From positions 14,283 to 78,282 of the forward strand of contig NZ_JBQCGW010000293.1 of assembly GCF_051955275.1 (NCBI RefSeq): a DNA stretch of 64,000 bases, read 5' to 3'. Below are positions 1 to 9,349 of this stretch, piece by piece (the first letter of the stretch is position 1; each line of letters starts with the position of its first letter). The translations under genes were made by a program, and so were the position numbers. The notes under the pieces were generated by a model. It ran no database searches and had not been told where the DNA came from. It worked only from the letters and a program-made list of their open reading frames with translations. The DNA comes from Pseudobacter sp051955275 (GTDB lineage Bacteria; Bacteroidota; Bacteroidia; Chitinophagales; Chitinophagaceae).

Positions 1-3000
1 ACTCACGAGTGTCTTTAAAGAGATCAGAAAACAGACTGGTCTTGATTTTATCTACAATGTGAAGGACCTGAAAAAGGCCGGGAATGTTTCTGTTTCTGTG
101 ACCAACATGGAACTTAGTGTAGCATTGAAGCAGCTCTTATCCGGCGCAAACCTGTCGTTTGAGATCAAAGACAACAGCATCATCATCAAAGAATCTGAGA
201 AGCAGGTAGTGGAGCAACCGGTACCCGTATCGCAGCATACAATCACTGTCAAAGGCAAAGTGAGAGATAGTAAGGAGCAGCCGCTGATCAGCGCAACGGT
301 ACGCGCAAAACAGGCCAACAAATCCGTTGCAACGAACGACGAAGGAGAATTCGTGCTGACCGATATCGATTCAAAGGATATTATCAGCATCTCTTATACA
401 GGTTACATTACGAGGGAGTTTCCCGCTACATCCACTGCATTCAGTTCCATTGTTCTTACAGAGCGAATGCAGAATATGAATGAAGTGGTAGTGGTTGGTT
501 ATGGCACCCAAAAGAAAGTGAACCTCACCGGTGCCGTATCCCAGGTAAGCGGTGAACAACTGGGGCAGCGGGCCACTCCCAATATCGTTACCTCTTTACA
601 GGGCATGCTTCCAGGTCTGAATATCCAGTCCAATAACGGTAATCCCGGCGAAACACCGGAGATCAACGTAAGGGGCTTCAACTCCATCAACGGCGGATCA
701 CCACTTGTATTGATCGACGGTTTTCAGGGAGATATCCAGAGAATAAACCCAGCCGATGTGGAAAGTGTTACTGTACTTAAAGATGCGGCTTCTTCAGCTA
801 TCTACGGTGCGCGAGGAGCATTCGGAGTGATCCTGATCACTACCAAGAGGGGAAAGGAAGGACGTATCCAGATCAATTACGATAACAATTTCGGTATTTC
901 CAGGCCCGCCACACGTACGGATTTTATCTCTGATCCATACGTTTATGGAAAAACGGTCGATGCAGCTCTTTACGGATACAACGCCACTAATTACACCGGA
1001 TACAATGATGCGGATTATGAAAGGATCAAACAGGTGGTGGACGGAACCCTGGCTCCATTCAAGGAACTGCAACCAAACGGTTCCAACAAGTTTTTCTACA
1101 ATACAAACTGGTACGATTTCCTTTTCCGTAAATGGCAGTTCTCATCCAATCACAATGTGTCTGTATCCGGAGGAAATGAAAAAGTACAGGCATATCTTTC
1201 AGCCAGGGCCTTCAATACACAGAGTATTCAGAATGTAGATGATGCAGAGATCAAACGCTTCAATATCAAAGGCAATGTGAGAGTGAAGGCCAATGACTGG
1301 CTGGAGCTTACTTATAACACGATGCTCAATACAGCCAATGAACTGGAATTCGGCGGCGGCAAGAATGGATACGGGGGTATTTGGAGCAATACCACCTGGT
1401 ATTTCCTGATGCCATTCCATCCCGCAGAGCTCGATGGCGTTCCCTTTGACTTTTTCGCAAGCGGCGCACAGGGGCCACTGGCAGACAGGTCAAATTACAT
1501 CAAATCTCACTGGGAACAATATGTAAATACACTCAGCACCAAAATCACTGTCAATAAAGATCTTCAGTTCAATATCGATTACAGCAATACCATCAACCAG
1601 ATCGCCAATACAACCAGGTTGAACCAGTTCCGCTATCTTACTGGCGACAAGATCATTCAACAGATCGGAGGCGTGAACAGGATCACTGAAACCAGGAACA
1701 GGAATTATTACAATGCCCTGAATGCTTATGGCACTTTCACAAAAAGCCTGAACAGGCAGCATAATTTCAAACTTTTGCTCGGCTTCAACCAGGAAGATTT
1801 TGATTCAGATAATGTGCTGGCAGAGCAGGGAGGGTTGTTGGCAAATAATCTCGCCAATCTTGGTCTTGGCACTGAAATGCTGCGTGCAACCGGTTCAGGT
1901 GTGCAATGGGGTATTCAGGGTTACTTCGGCAGGCTCAATTATGATTTCAAAAACAAGTACCTGCTGGAAGTGAATGCCCGATACGATGGCTCCTCTAAAT
2001 TTCCGGAAGCAAGCCGCTGGGGCTTCTTCCCATCCGTTTCTACAGGATGGTTTGTAAGCAAGGAAAAATTCTACCAGCCTCTCAAAGATGTAATAAGTTC
2101 ACTCAAACTGAGAGTGTCTTATGGAAAACTGGGCAACCAGAATATCGACAACAATACTTTTTCTCAGTTGCTCGCAACAGGGCAGACAACCTGGCTTATC
2201 AATAATGGAAAGGTGAATTATGTAACAGCTCCATCACCACTACCCAATGTTGTGAGCTGGGAGAATTCCCGCACCATCGACTTTGGAGCTGACCTCGGTT
2301 TCTTCAATGACCGTCTCTCCGTATCATTCGATTGGTATGAAAAGAATATCGAAGGCATGTACCTTCCCGGAGCACGCCTCCCTGCTGTGTTTGGAGCCCC
2401 CGAACCACGTGAGAATATTGCCAGTCTCCGCAATCGCGGCTTTGAGCTGAGCTTCACTTATAACAATACTTTCAATGTAATGGGTAGCGATCTCCGCCTC
2501 CGCGCTACTGCCAGCGTTTACAATTTTGAAGGCGTGATCACAAAATATCCCAACCCCAATGGCCTGATGAGCACATACTGGGAAGGGCAGAAACTGGGAA
2601 CCATTTATGGATACCGCATCGCTGGCCAGTTCCAGAGCGATAAAGAGGCAAAGGATTATCAGAACAGTTTCGCCAATCCAACCGTAAGCCTGGGACAGGT
2701 ATATAACTATGAACTGAATATCGTACAGAATATCGAATGGAAAGGTCTCCGCGCAGGAGATATCAAATACATAGATCTGAATGGAGATGGGGCCATCAAC
2801 AAAGGAAAGAATACACTGACAGATCATGGCGACCTCGATGCGATAGGCAATGCCATGCCACAGTTTCCCTTTGGCTTCAACCTAAGTGCCGAGTGGAAAA
2901 ACTTCGATTTCAACCTGGCGGGTACCGGCATTGGGCGCCAGGACTGGTATGCAACAGGTGATATTTACTGGGGACCTTACGAAAGACCTTATCTGTCATT

Positions 3001-3406
3001 TATCCGCAAAGACCTGGTGAGCAGCGCATGGACACCAGAAACACCGGGTAACAGAAATCCTCAGATCAACAGAGGATATGCGGCCCTTGGTAGCATGCGC
3101 TCACTTGGAGAAGTGAATGATTATTATCTCATCAATGTCGGCTATTTAAGGATCAAGAACCTGAGCATTGGATACACGCTGCCTGAAAAGATCACCCAAA
3201 GAGCGCATATCCAACGTCTGCGCGTTTACTTCAGTGGCGAGAACCTGTTCACCTGGCGCTTTGGTAACCTCACAAAATACATCGATCCTGAAATGGCCGG
3301 CGCCGGGATCAATTACTCCAGCCCCGGAGCTGCTGTAACACGCGCCAGGGCAGAAGATTATCCGATAAGTAAGATCTTTTCCGCAGGTATCAACCTTACT
3401 CTCTAA
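1..3406 (+). CDS. SusC/RagA-family TonB-linked outer membrane protein with STN domain (5' end outside window)
   Basis: This is the outer-membrane barrel of a SusC/SusD pair, which imports oligomeric substrates with energy from TonB. The reading frame is open from base 2, before the first ATG at 59, so the true start and signal peptide lie upstream of the window. The visible N-terminus (LTSVFKEIRKQTG onward, about 65 residues) is a secretin/TonB short N-terminal (STN) domain. A carboxypeptidase-regulatory-like domain (from HTITVKGKVRD), the plug (NEVVVVGYGTQ, VLIDG) and the barrel ending in GINLTL follow. STN-bearing SusC proteins are usually controlled by a FecI-type sigma factor and FecR-type anti-sigma factor; any such pair would lie upstream. 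The SusD gene follows after 24 bases. The specific substrate cannot be read from the sequence. Confidence 0.95.
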   Translation, partial: LTSVFKEIRKQTGLDFIYNVKDLKKAGNVSVSVTNMELSVALKQLLSGANLSFEIKDNSIIIKESEKQVVEQPVPVSQHTITVKGKVRDSKEQPLISATVRAKQANKSVATNDEGEFVLTDIDSKDIISISYTGYITREFPATSTAFSSIVLTERMQNMNEVVVVGYGTQKKVNLTGAVSQVSGEQLGQRATPNIVTSLQGMLPGLNIQSNNGNPGETPEINVRGFNSINGGSPLVLIDGFQGDIQRINPADVESVTVLKDAASSAIYGARGAFGVILITTKRGKEGRIQINYDNNFGISRPATRTDFISDPYVYGKTVDAALYGYNATNYTGYNDADYERIKQVVDGTLAPFKELQPNGSNKFFYNTNWYDFLFRKWQFSSNHNVSVSGGNEKVQAYLSARAFNTQSIQNVDDAEIKRFNIKGNVRVKANDWLELTYNTMLNTANELEFGGGKNGYGGIWSNTTWYFLMPFHPAELDGVPFDFFASGAQGPLADRSNYIKSHWEQYVNTLSTKITVNKDLQFNIDYSNTINQIANTTRLNQFRYLTGDKIIQQIGGVNRITETRNRNYYNALNAYGTFTKSLNRQHNFKLLLGFNQEDFDSDNVLAEQGGLLANNLANLGLGTEMLRATGSGVQWGIQGYFGRLNYDFKNKYLLEVNARYDGSSKFPEASRWGFFPSVSTGWFVSKEKFYQPLKDVISSLKLRVSYGKLGNQNIDNNTFSQLLATGQTTWLINNGKVNYVTAPSPLPNVVSWENSRTIDFGADLGFFNDRLSVSFDWYEKNIEGMYLPGARLPAVFGAPEPRENIASLRNRGFELSFTYNNTFNVMGSDLRLRATASVYNFEGVITKYPNPNGLMSTYWEGQKLGTIYGYRIAGQFQSDKEAKDYQNSFANPTVSLGQVYNYELNIVQNIEWKGLRAGDIKYIDLNGDGAINKGKNTLTDHGDLDAIGNAMPQFPFGFNLSAEWKNFDFNLAGTGIGRQDWYATGDIYWGPYERPYLSFIRKDLVSSAWTPETPGNRNPQINRGYAALGSMRSLGEVNDYYLINVGYLRIKNLSIGYTLPEKITQRAHIQRLRVYFSGENLFTWRFGNLTKYIDPEMAGAGINYSSPGAAVTRARAEDYPISKIFSAGINLTL

Positions 3407-3430
3407 TCACCCGTTTCAAATGCATCCGTA

Positions 3431-5173
3431 ATGAAGAAGATCAATCTCATACTCATCACATATACTGCACTGCTGGCCGCCAGCTGTAACAAGAATATCC
3501 TCGATACCACTGCCAAGGACCAGATAGATGCAGAAAAGTTTTTCAACAACGCCACCGATCTGCAGGTGTACACCAATTTCTTTTATGAAATGCTGCCCAA
3601 TATTACGGTGTATACTGATGATACCTACACTGATAATGCTGTTCAGCTGAACGTATCCACCCTTGTGAAAGGCTCGCGCATAGTCCCGGCCTCCAAAGCA
3701 AATACAAACTGGAACTGGGATAACCTTCGCTCCATCAATTATTTCCTGGAGCATTATCAGAAATGTCCTGATCAGGCAGCAAAACTTAAATACGGCGGCA
3801 TCGCGCGTTTCTTCAGAGCTTATTTTTATTATGATAAAGTGAAGACCTACGGCGATGTGCCTTTCTACAACAAAGTGATGACTGCCGACGATCCCGATCT
3901 GTTCAAAGGAAGGGACTCCCGTAAACTGGTGATGGACTCTGTGCTGGACGATATCAATTATGCAGTAGCCAATATCCCCAAAGAGATCCAGGTGAACCAG
4001 GTGACAAAATACACAGCCCTTATCCTGAAAGCCCGCATCTGCTTATTCGAGGGAACATTCAGAAAATATCATCACCTCGGTGATCATGAAAAATTCCTGA
4101 ATGAAGCTGCATCCGCAGCGGAAGAACTGATAAATACCAACGCTTATAAATTGCTGACCACCGGCGGCGTAAACAATTCTTACCGCGAGCTTTTTGCCCG
4201 CAATGATCAGGATGCTACAGAAACCATCCTGGCCAGGGATTACAATCCAACTTTCGGTCGCCATGGATTGAGTTACCTGATGACGTCTCCCACTGCCGGT
4301 GTGTATGGTATCAACAAAGACATGATCGATAGTTACCTCATGAAGGATGGCAGCCGTTTCACCGATCAGCCTGATTATGCCACCAAAGGTTTTTACGATG
4401 AGATGCAGAACCGTGATCCTCGCCTCACGCAAACCACTCCAGGGCCTGACTTCACAGCTTATAAAGAAACTACCCGCGAACCTGTCAACCTCAATATTTC
4501 AGGTACAGGATACCGGATTATAAAAGCGCTCGCCACCAAGGACCAGTGGGGATCTAACAGTTCTTTCAATGATATCATTCTCTTCAGGTATGCAGAAGCA
4601 TTGCTGGTGCTGGCCGAAGCCAAAGCAGAGCTTGGTACGCTCACGCAGGCCGACCTGGATAAATCCATCAATAAACTTCGCGAGCGTGCGGGCATGCCAA
4701 ATATGAATCTTGCTGACGCCAATTCCAATCCTGATAGTTTTCTGGAAGCCATGTACCCCAACGTAGACCAGGAGGCAAACAAAGGCGTGATCCTGGAGAT
4801 CAGAAGAGAACGCAGGATCGAATTATTCAACGAAGGCCTGAGATGGGATGACCTCATGCGCTGGAAAGAAGGAAAGAAAGTGGAAAAACCCATTCTGGGC
4901 ATGTACTTCCCAAGTCTCGGCGCTTTTGATTTCAATAACGATGGTAAAGCCGATGTGTTCCTGCATAATGGAAACGCCGCCGGCGCGCCTCCCGGAACCT
5001 CAAGCATCATCAACGTAAATCAGAAAAGACTTACCAATACCACATCGGGCAATTTCAATCCTCTGTACAATTCGCCTGGGAAATTTGATGAGGACAAGGA
5101 TTATTACTATCCTATTCCGCTGGAAGAAATCACACTCAACCCCAACCTGAAGCAGAATCCAAACTGGAAGTAG
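3431..5173 (+). CDS. SusD/RagB-family nutrient-binding outer membrane lipoprotein
   Basis: This is the surface lipoprotein that forms the lid over the SusC barrel and binds substrate. The 580-residue protein begins with a lipoprotein signal peptide, with the lipobox cysteine at residue 19 (LLAASC). It has the typical SusD features: helical TPR-like N-terminal repeats, an ARFFRAYFYYDKVKTYGDVPFY-like core near residues 125-145, and the C-terminal LFNEGLRWDDLMRW segment near residues 463-476. It sits 24 bases downstream of the SusC gene and 41 bases upstream of a secreted glycosidase, so it probably belongs to one transport-and-degradation operon. Length and motifs are normal for the family. Confidence 0.95.
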   Translation: MKKINLILITYTALLAASCNKNILDTTAKDQIDAEKFFNNATDLQVYTNFFYEMLPNITVYTDDTYTDNAVQLNVSTLVKGSRIVPASKANTNWNWDNLRSINYFLEHYQKCPDQAAKLKYGGIARFFRAYFYYDKVKTYGDVPFYNKVMTADDPDLFKGRDSRKLVMDSVLDDINYAVANIPKEIQVNQVTKYTALILKARICLFEGTFRKYHHLGDHEKFLNEAASAAEELINTNAYKLLTTGGVNNSYRELFARNDQDATETILARDYNPTFGRHGLSYLMTSPTAGVYGINKDMIDSYLMKDGSRFTDQPDYATKGFYDEMQNRDPRLTQTTPGPDFTAYKETTREPVNLNISGTGYRIIKALATKDQWGSNSSFNDIILFRYAEALLVLAEAKAELGTLTQADLDKSINKLRERAGMPNMNLADANSNPDSFLEAMYPNVDQEANKGVILEIRRERRIELFNEGLRWDDLMRWKEGKKVEKPILGMYFPSLGAFDFNNDGKADVFLHNGNAAGAPPGTSSIINVNQKRLTNTTSGNFNPLYNSPGKFDEDKDYYYPIPLEEITLNPNLKQNPNWK

Positions 5174-5214
5174 AATATCCTACATATATATTCCTCATTC
5201 CTTAATTCTATTCA

Positions 5215-7227
5215 ATGAAAAAAATTCTATTCCTTATTCTATGCTGTTCAGCAGTTGCTGACGGCATGGCACAGTACACCCTGGACTCAACCCGGAGAAT
5301 GAGCCCGGGCGTAAGGCTCCATCATTATAAAACCACTTCGCCTGCAAGGAAGATAAAAGTGATGGAAATTGACTTTGATGAGTCAACAGTAAGATTACAG
5401 GCCGTAAAAGCAGGAGCTGTGATCAATGGTCCGAAAGAAACACTGATGACCATGTATGCAGATCACGAAAATATCCGCGGCCATGAAGTAACAGCTGGTA
5501 TCAACTCGGATTTCTTCACCAGTGGCGGACCGCAATACAACCCCAGACATATGATGATCGGGGATGGCGAGATCCTCTGGGATACCTCACTCAACAGATC
5601 AGTATTTGGGATCACCGAAAGCAGGGTACCCTTCATTACTAAAATCAGTGAAGCGTATACACTTACAGCCGGTGGCTCGAGCATCACCATCAACAGCATC
5701 AACAGGAAAGCAACCGGAGACCTGCTGATGTTGTACAACCGCTTCAAGGGAACCAGCACCGGTGCTGCTGCCGGTGGAACAGAGATCAGGATCGTGCCCG
5801 TTGGCGGAGTGAATGCCTGGAAAGCCAATGCCACCGTGCCCTGCACCGTACTGGCAAAATCCACTGCAGGCAATATGACCTATACAGCCGGTCAGGCCGT
5901 GCTTTCGGGAACAGGCACTGCCAAAACTTTCCTGGATAATATCAACGTAAACGATGTGGTGAACCTGAACCTGAAAGTGGTTGATTCACCCGTAGGCACT
6001 GCCAATATCAAACAACTTACCGGAGGACATAACAGGCTGGTAAGAGATGGCGTGAACTGGACTGCAAACAGTAGCGCAGATGAAGGCGGTCCTGTAGTGC
6101 TGGAAAGACATCCACGAACAGGTATCGGTTTCAACCAGACAAAAGATAAAGTGTACTTTGTAGTATGTGATGGAAGAAATCCCGGAGTGAGTGAAGGCAT
6201 GACGCTTCCTGAGCTCGCGGATTTTATGGTCTGGCTGGGATGTTACCAGGCACTGAACTTAGATGGAGGTGGTTCTTCTACCATGATGGGAAACGACAAA
6301 CTGGTGAATGATCCTTCCGATGATCCTCCAAGAGAAATATGCAGCGCCCTGCTCGCCTATCTTACCACACTTACACTGGATCTGTTCGAGACTGGTCTTG
6401 GTCATTTCAACAGAGAACCCACTTACAGCACAACCACCGTTGGTGTAAGCACCACTTCTGTTGTGGAGAACGCAAAGACGGCGCATAGCGGACTGTATTC
6501 TTTGATTGTTAAGTTATATGATAATACATCCAGCAGTGCAGCCTGGAAAGTGCGACTGCTTTCCGGTACCGGCTCTCCAGCCAATAACAGGACATTTGCC
6601 GGTGCGGGAACATTGAGCTTTTATATGAAGACCAATACCGCTAACACCGGGGCTAAAGTAAGATTATGGATCGATGACAGCGACGGCACGGAGCTATCGC
6701 CCACCCTTGATGTGATCAGCGATAACCAGTGGCACAAATATGTGTGGAACCTTTCCAGCTATGGTGGAAGCTCCACGGATGGCGGCAATGGCAGCATCAA
6801 CAGTTCAGCTGCAACACTGGATGCCATTGAATTCACACAACCCAATACCAGCACCACCTGGTTTATCTTCCTGGATGATCTTATGGTTGATCCGGCTGCT
6901 ACGGAAGCAACCCAGGTACACGGAGCTGTGAAAACTGAAACGCTGGTTGAATTCACACCGGAAGAGCTTGTCGAAAAAAAGGAAACCAAAACAGCCTTGA
7001 ATGTATATCCCAATCCCGGCAAAGGCAGGTTCATCATCAACTTTAAAGAAAGGTCCGTGAGCTCCTTTGACCTTCAGGTGCTAGACAATAACGGCCGCAG
7101 CGTGCATCGCAAAACTTATAATGGCGGCACGCAGCCAATCGATCTGTCTCTGTTAAAGCCAGGAATATATTATGGATACCTGACAGCCGGAACACTTAAC
7201 GAAACCTTCAAATTCATTATCAATTAG
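5215..7227 (+). CDS. Secreted phosphodiester glycosidase (NAGPA/DUF2233-type domain) with T9SS sorting domain
   Basis: The predicted role is hydrolysis of sugar-1-phosphodiester linkages, by analogy with N-acetylglucosamine-1-phosphodiester alpha-N-acetylglucosaminidase. A signal peptide (about residues 1-19) is followed by the catalytic domain (about 25-385). Family motifs include GINSDFF near residue 95, the GIGFNQTKDKVYFVVCDGR segment near 300, and LDGGGSSTMM near 348-357. A beta-rich module resembling a carbohydrate-binding domain covers about 390-570. The last 75 residues begin LNVYPNPGKGRF and form a type IX secretion sorting domain, so the enzyme is exported or surface anchored. It follows the SusC/SusD pair directly, which suggests the imported glycan carries phosphodiesters. 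Family assignment is firm; the substrate is inferred. Confidence 0.88.
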   Translation: MKKILFLILCCSAVADGMAQYTLDSTRRMSPGVRLHHYKTTSPARKIKVMEIDFDESTVRLQAVKAGAVINGPKETLMTMYADHENIRGHEVTAGINSDFFTSGGPQYNPRHMMIGDGEILWDTSLNRSVFGITESRVPFITKISEAYTLTAGGSSITINSINRKATGDLLMLYNRFKGTSTGAAAGGTEIRIVPVGGVNAWKANATVPCTVLAKSTAGNMTYTAGQAVLSGTGTAKTFLDNINVNDVVNLNLKVVDSPVGTANIKQLTGGHNRLVRDGVNWTANSSADEGGPVVLERHPRTGIGFNQTKDKVYFVVCDGRNPGVSEGMTLPELADFMVWLGCYQALNLDGGGSSTMMGNDKLVNDPSDDPPREICSALLAYLTTLTLDLFETGLGHFNREPTYSTTTVGVSTTSVVENAKTAHSGLYSLIVKLYDNTSSSAAWKVRLLSGTGSPANNRTFAGAGTLSFYMKTNTANTGAKVRLWIDDSDGTELSPTLDVISDNQWHKYVWNLSSYGGSSTDGGNGSINSSAATLDAIEFTQPNTSTTWFIFLDDLMVDPAATEATQVHGAVKTETLVEFTPEELVEKKETKTALNVYPNPGKGRFIINFKERSVSSFDLQVLDNNGRSVHRKTYNGGTQPIDLSLLKPGIYYGYLTAGTLNETFKFIIN

Positions 7228-7235
7228 TACCCATT

Positions 7236-8102
7236 ATGTGGAAACAGCGGATATTTCTTTTTCTGATGCTTCTGATGCTTACAATCCATGTAAATGCCCA
7301 GCAGGCTGGCTTGCGGGTGATGACCTACAATATCTATGAAGGCATGAAACTGGATACTGGCGCAGGAAAACCTGTTTTTGCTACATGGATAAAAAAGATC
7401 AATCCGGATATTCTTGCTTTACAGGAATGCACGGGATTTACACAGGCATCACTTGAAAAGCTGGCTGAGTTATACGGACATCGGTATGCTGTGCTGTTGA
7501 TCGAAGGAGAAAAATTTCCGGTAGCCATCACTTCAAAATATCCGATCCTGAATGTGCAGAAAGTAAGCGATAATATGGACCGCGGATTTATTTCCGCCAC
7601 TATCGAAGGATATAATGTTATCTCTCTGCATTTTACTCCTTTTGATTATCGCAAACGTGCACAGGAGGTGGATTTGTTGCTGGCGCATATTGAGGCAACG
7701 GGAAATAAAAAGAACCGGATTGTGATGGGCGATTTCAATACACTGTCGCCTGCCGATTCAGCGCATTACAGCGATGGCCGTATGGCGGCTAACTACCAGG
7801 CATACGAAAGGAAATATCCGCCAATCCTGAAACTGGTGGATGGAAAAATAGATTATTCCGTTATTCAGAAAGTGCTGAACGCTTCATTGGTAGATGCCTT
7901 GAAGCTTTCAACCCCCGAGTTTGTGAAAACAATACATCCGAAAAGATTTGAACCTAAAACAGGTGAAGACGTTTCTTCCCGGATCGATTTTATTTTTGTA
8001 AGTAAGGACCTGGTAAAAAAGATTAAAAGCGTAAAAGTACTGACAGATGAATTCACGGATAATTTTTCAGATCATTATCCGGTATTAATGGAATTGAAAT
8101 AA
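7236..8102 (+). CDS. Exported endonuclease/exonuclease/phosphatase-family hydrolase
   Basis: This 288-residue metal-dependent phosphodiesterase or phosphatase has the EEP fold. A signal peptide (to about residue 21, NAQ) is followed by the family motifs in order: MTYNIYEG (metal-binding Asn), LALQECTG (catalytic Glu), VMGDFNTLS (Asp/Asn) and FSDHYPVLME (catalytic His near the C-terminus). EEP proteins act on nucleic acids, phosphoinositides, sphingomyelin and other phosphoesters, so the substrate is not fixed by sequence alone. The gene starts 8 bases after the phosphodiester glycosidase stop and its own stop shares one base with the next start, so it is clearly in the same operon. A second phosphoester-cleaving enzyme fits the phosphoglycan idea for this locus. 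Confidence 0.88.
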   Translation: MWKQRIFLFLMLLMLTIHVNAQQAGLRVMTYNIYEGMKLDTGAGKPVFATWIKKINPDILALQECTGFTQASLEKLAELYGHRYAVLLIEGEKFPVAITSKYPILNVQKVSDNMDRGFISATIEGYNVISLHFTPFDYRKRAQEVDLLLAHIEATGNKKNRIVMGDFNTLSPADSAHYSDGRMAANYQAYERKYPPILKLVDGKIDYSVIQKVLNASLVDALKLSTPEFVKTIHPKRFEPKTGEDVSSRIDFIFVSKDLVKKIKSVKVLTDEFTDNFSDHYPVLMELK

Positions 8103-9331
8103 TGAAAATGAAACGTACTGTAATCCGGCTTCTCACTGTCTGTATTTTAGTTGCATGCTTTTCCGGCAACACCCGGGCAAACGATTTGTATGAGCTCCTG
8201 ACTTCGAGGAACTTTCCGCTGCTCCTGGAACTGAGCAAAATGCCGGACCTGAAATCCATCGGAGTTGATACTAGGGACTTGCTCTCTGTGAACCAAAGGA
8301 TGTACCAGGATGCTGAGCTTGCCCTGAAGGAATGCGGATCCGCTGGTTGCTTCGGCAAGAAACTTCAATTTACGGAAGATGAAATTGACAGGGTAGGTAA
8401 CAACCTGCTGAAAATGGCAGGCACTGTGTCATGGAAAAAAATGGTAAAGAACCTGAGAGCAGGACATTCATACGAGCTTTTTGCTGATGAATCCGATACA
8501 GGTTTTATCAGGAAATGCTGGATCGCAGATGCAAAAGGTGTCAATTATATTCTAGCTACTTACGTTGAAGGTAGTGCTCCCATTTATCCTAAGATAGATG
8601 CCATCAGTTTTCAGAGTAATGATACGGCATATAGAAGTAAGATAGCCCTCAGTGTAAGAAAGATACTGAAAAGGGATGGACCTGCATTTTTTGCGTTGCC
8701 GGTGTTTTTAGCAATCGACGCACTGATACTGAACAGAAGATTGGAAGCAGTTAATTATCTGCCTTTGATCCGTGTACACAATAAAGCTCCCAAACGGCAT
8801 ACTTCAAAAATCAAGTGGGAGAATTACCGATACAGCGCCATACTGGTTCCGGGCCTGGGCCCGGAGCAGCCGGATGTAAAGCTGGATCCGGGCGGCGCCA
8901 GGCGCTGCGACAGCGCAGTGATCCGCTGGCGTGCAGGAATGGCGCCATTCCTGTTAGTGTCCGGGGGGAATGTACATCCCAATCAGACTCCCTATAATGA
9001 AGCGGAGGAAATGAAAAAATACCTGGTAGAGGTGCATAAGATACCTGAGCGGGCCATCATCATAGATCCGCACGCGAGGCATACCACCACCAACCTGAGA
9101 AATGCCAACCGGATCATCAAATGGATGGGAATACCTTTCAATAAGCCGGTAATGATCGTTACTGACGCTTCGCAAAACAAATACATAAACGGAGCAATGA
9201 AAGACAAGGTGGTGAAAGAGCTCGGCTACATTCCTTTTGAGGCAATAAAAATGCTGAGTTTCACAGAATCGGAGTACCTTCCTTCCCTGAAATCGATGCA
9301 TGTTAATTCGTTGGATCCCCTGGATCCATAA
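8102..9331 (+). CDS. YdcF/SanA-type DUF218 domain protein, exported
   Basis: The product has 409 residues: a signal peptide (about residues 1-26), an N-terminal alpha-helical region of about 210 residues that I do not recognise, and a C-terminal DUF218 domain (about 243-375). DUF218 is marked by YSAILVPGLGPEQ, FLLVSGGN, a conserved DPHARHTTTNLRNA stretch and MIVTDASQNKYI. DUF218 proteins such as SanA, ElyC and YdcF are linked to envelope and vancomycin phenotypes, and the biochemical activity is unsettled. The start ATG overlaps the previous stop by one base (TAATG), indicating translational coupling. It is about twice the length of the plain family because of the N-terminal extension. Confidence 0.8.
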   Translation: MKMKRTVIRLLTVCILVACFSGNTRANDLYELLTSRNFPLLLELSKMPDLKSIGVDTRDLLSVNQRMYQDAELALKECGSAGCFGKKLQFTEDEIDRVGNNLLKMAGTVSWKKMVKNLRAGHSYELFADESDTGFIRKCWIADAKGVNYILATYVEGSAPIYPKIDAISFQSNDTAYRSKIALSVRKILKRDGPAFFALPVFLAIDALILNRRLEAVNYLPLIRVHNKAPKRHTSKIKWENYRYSAILVPGLGPEQPDVKLDPGGARRCDSAVIRWRAGMAPFLLVSGGNVHPNQTPYNEAEEMKKYLVEVHKIPERAIIIDPHARHTTTNLRNANRIIKWMGIPFNKPVMIVTDASQNKYINGAMKDKVVKELGYIPFEAIKMLSFTESEYLPSLKSMHVNSLDPLDP

Positions 9332-9349
9332 CTGAATAATCAGAACACC

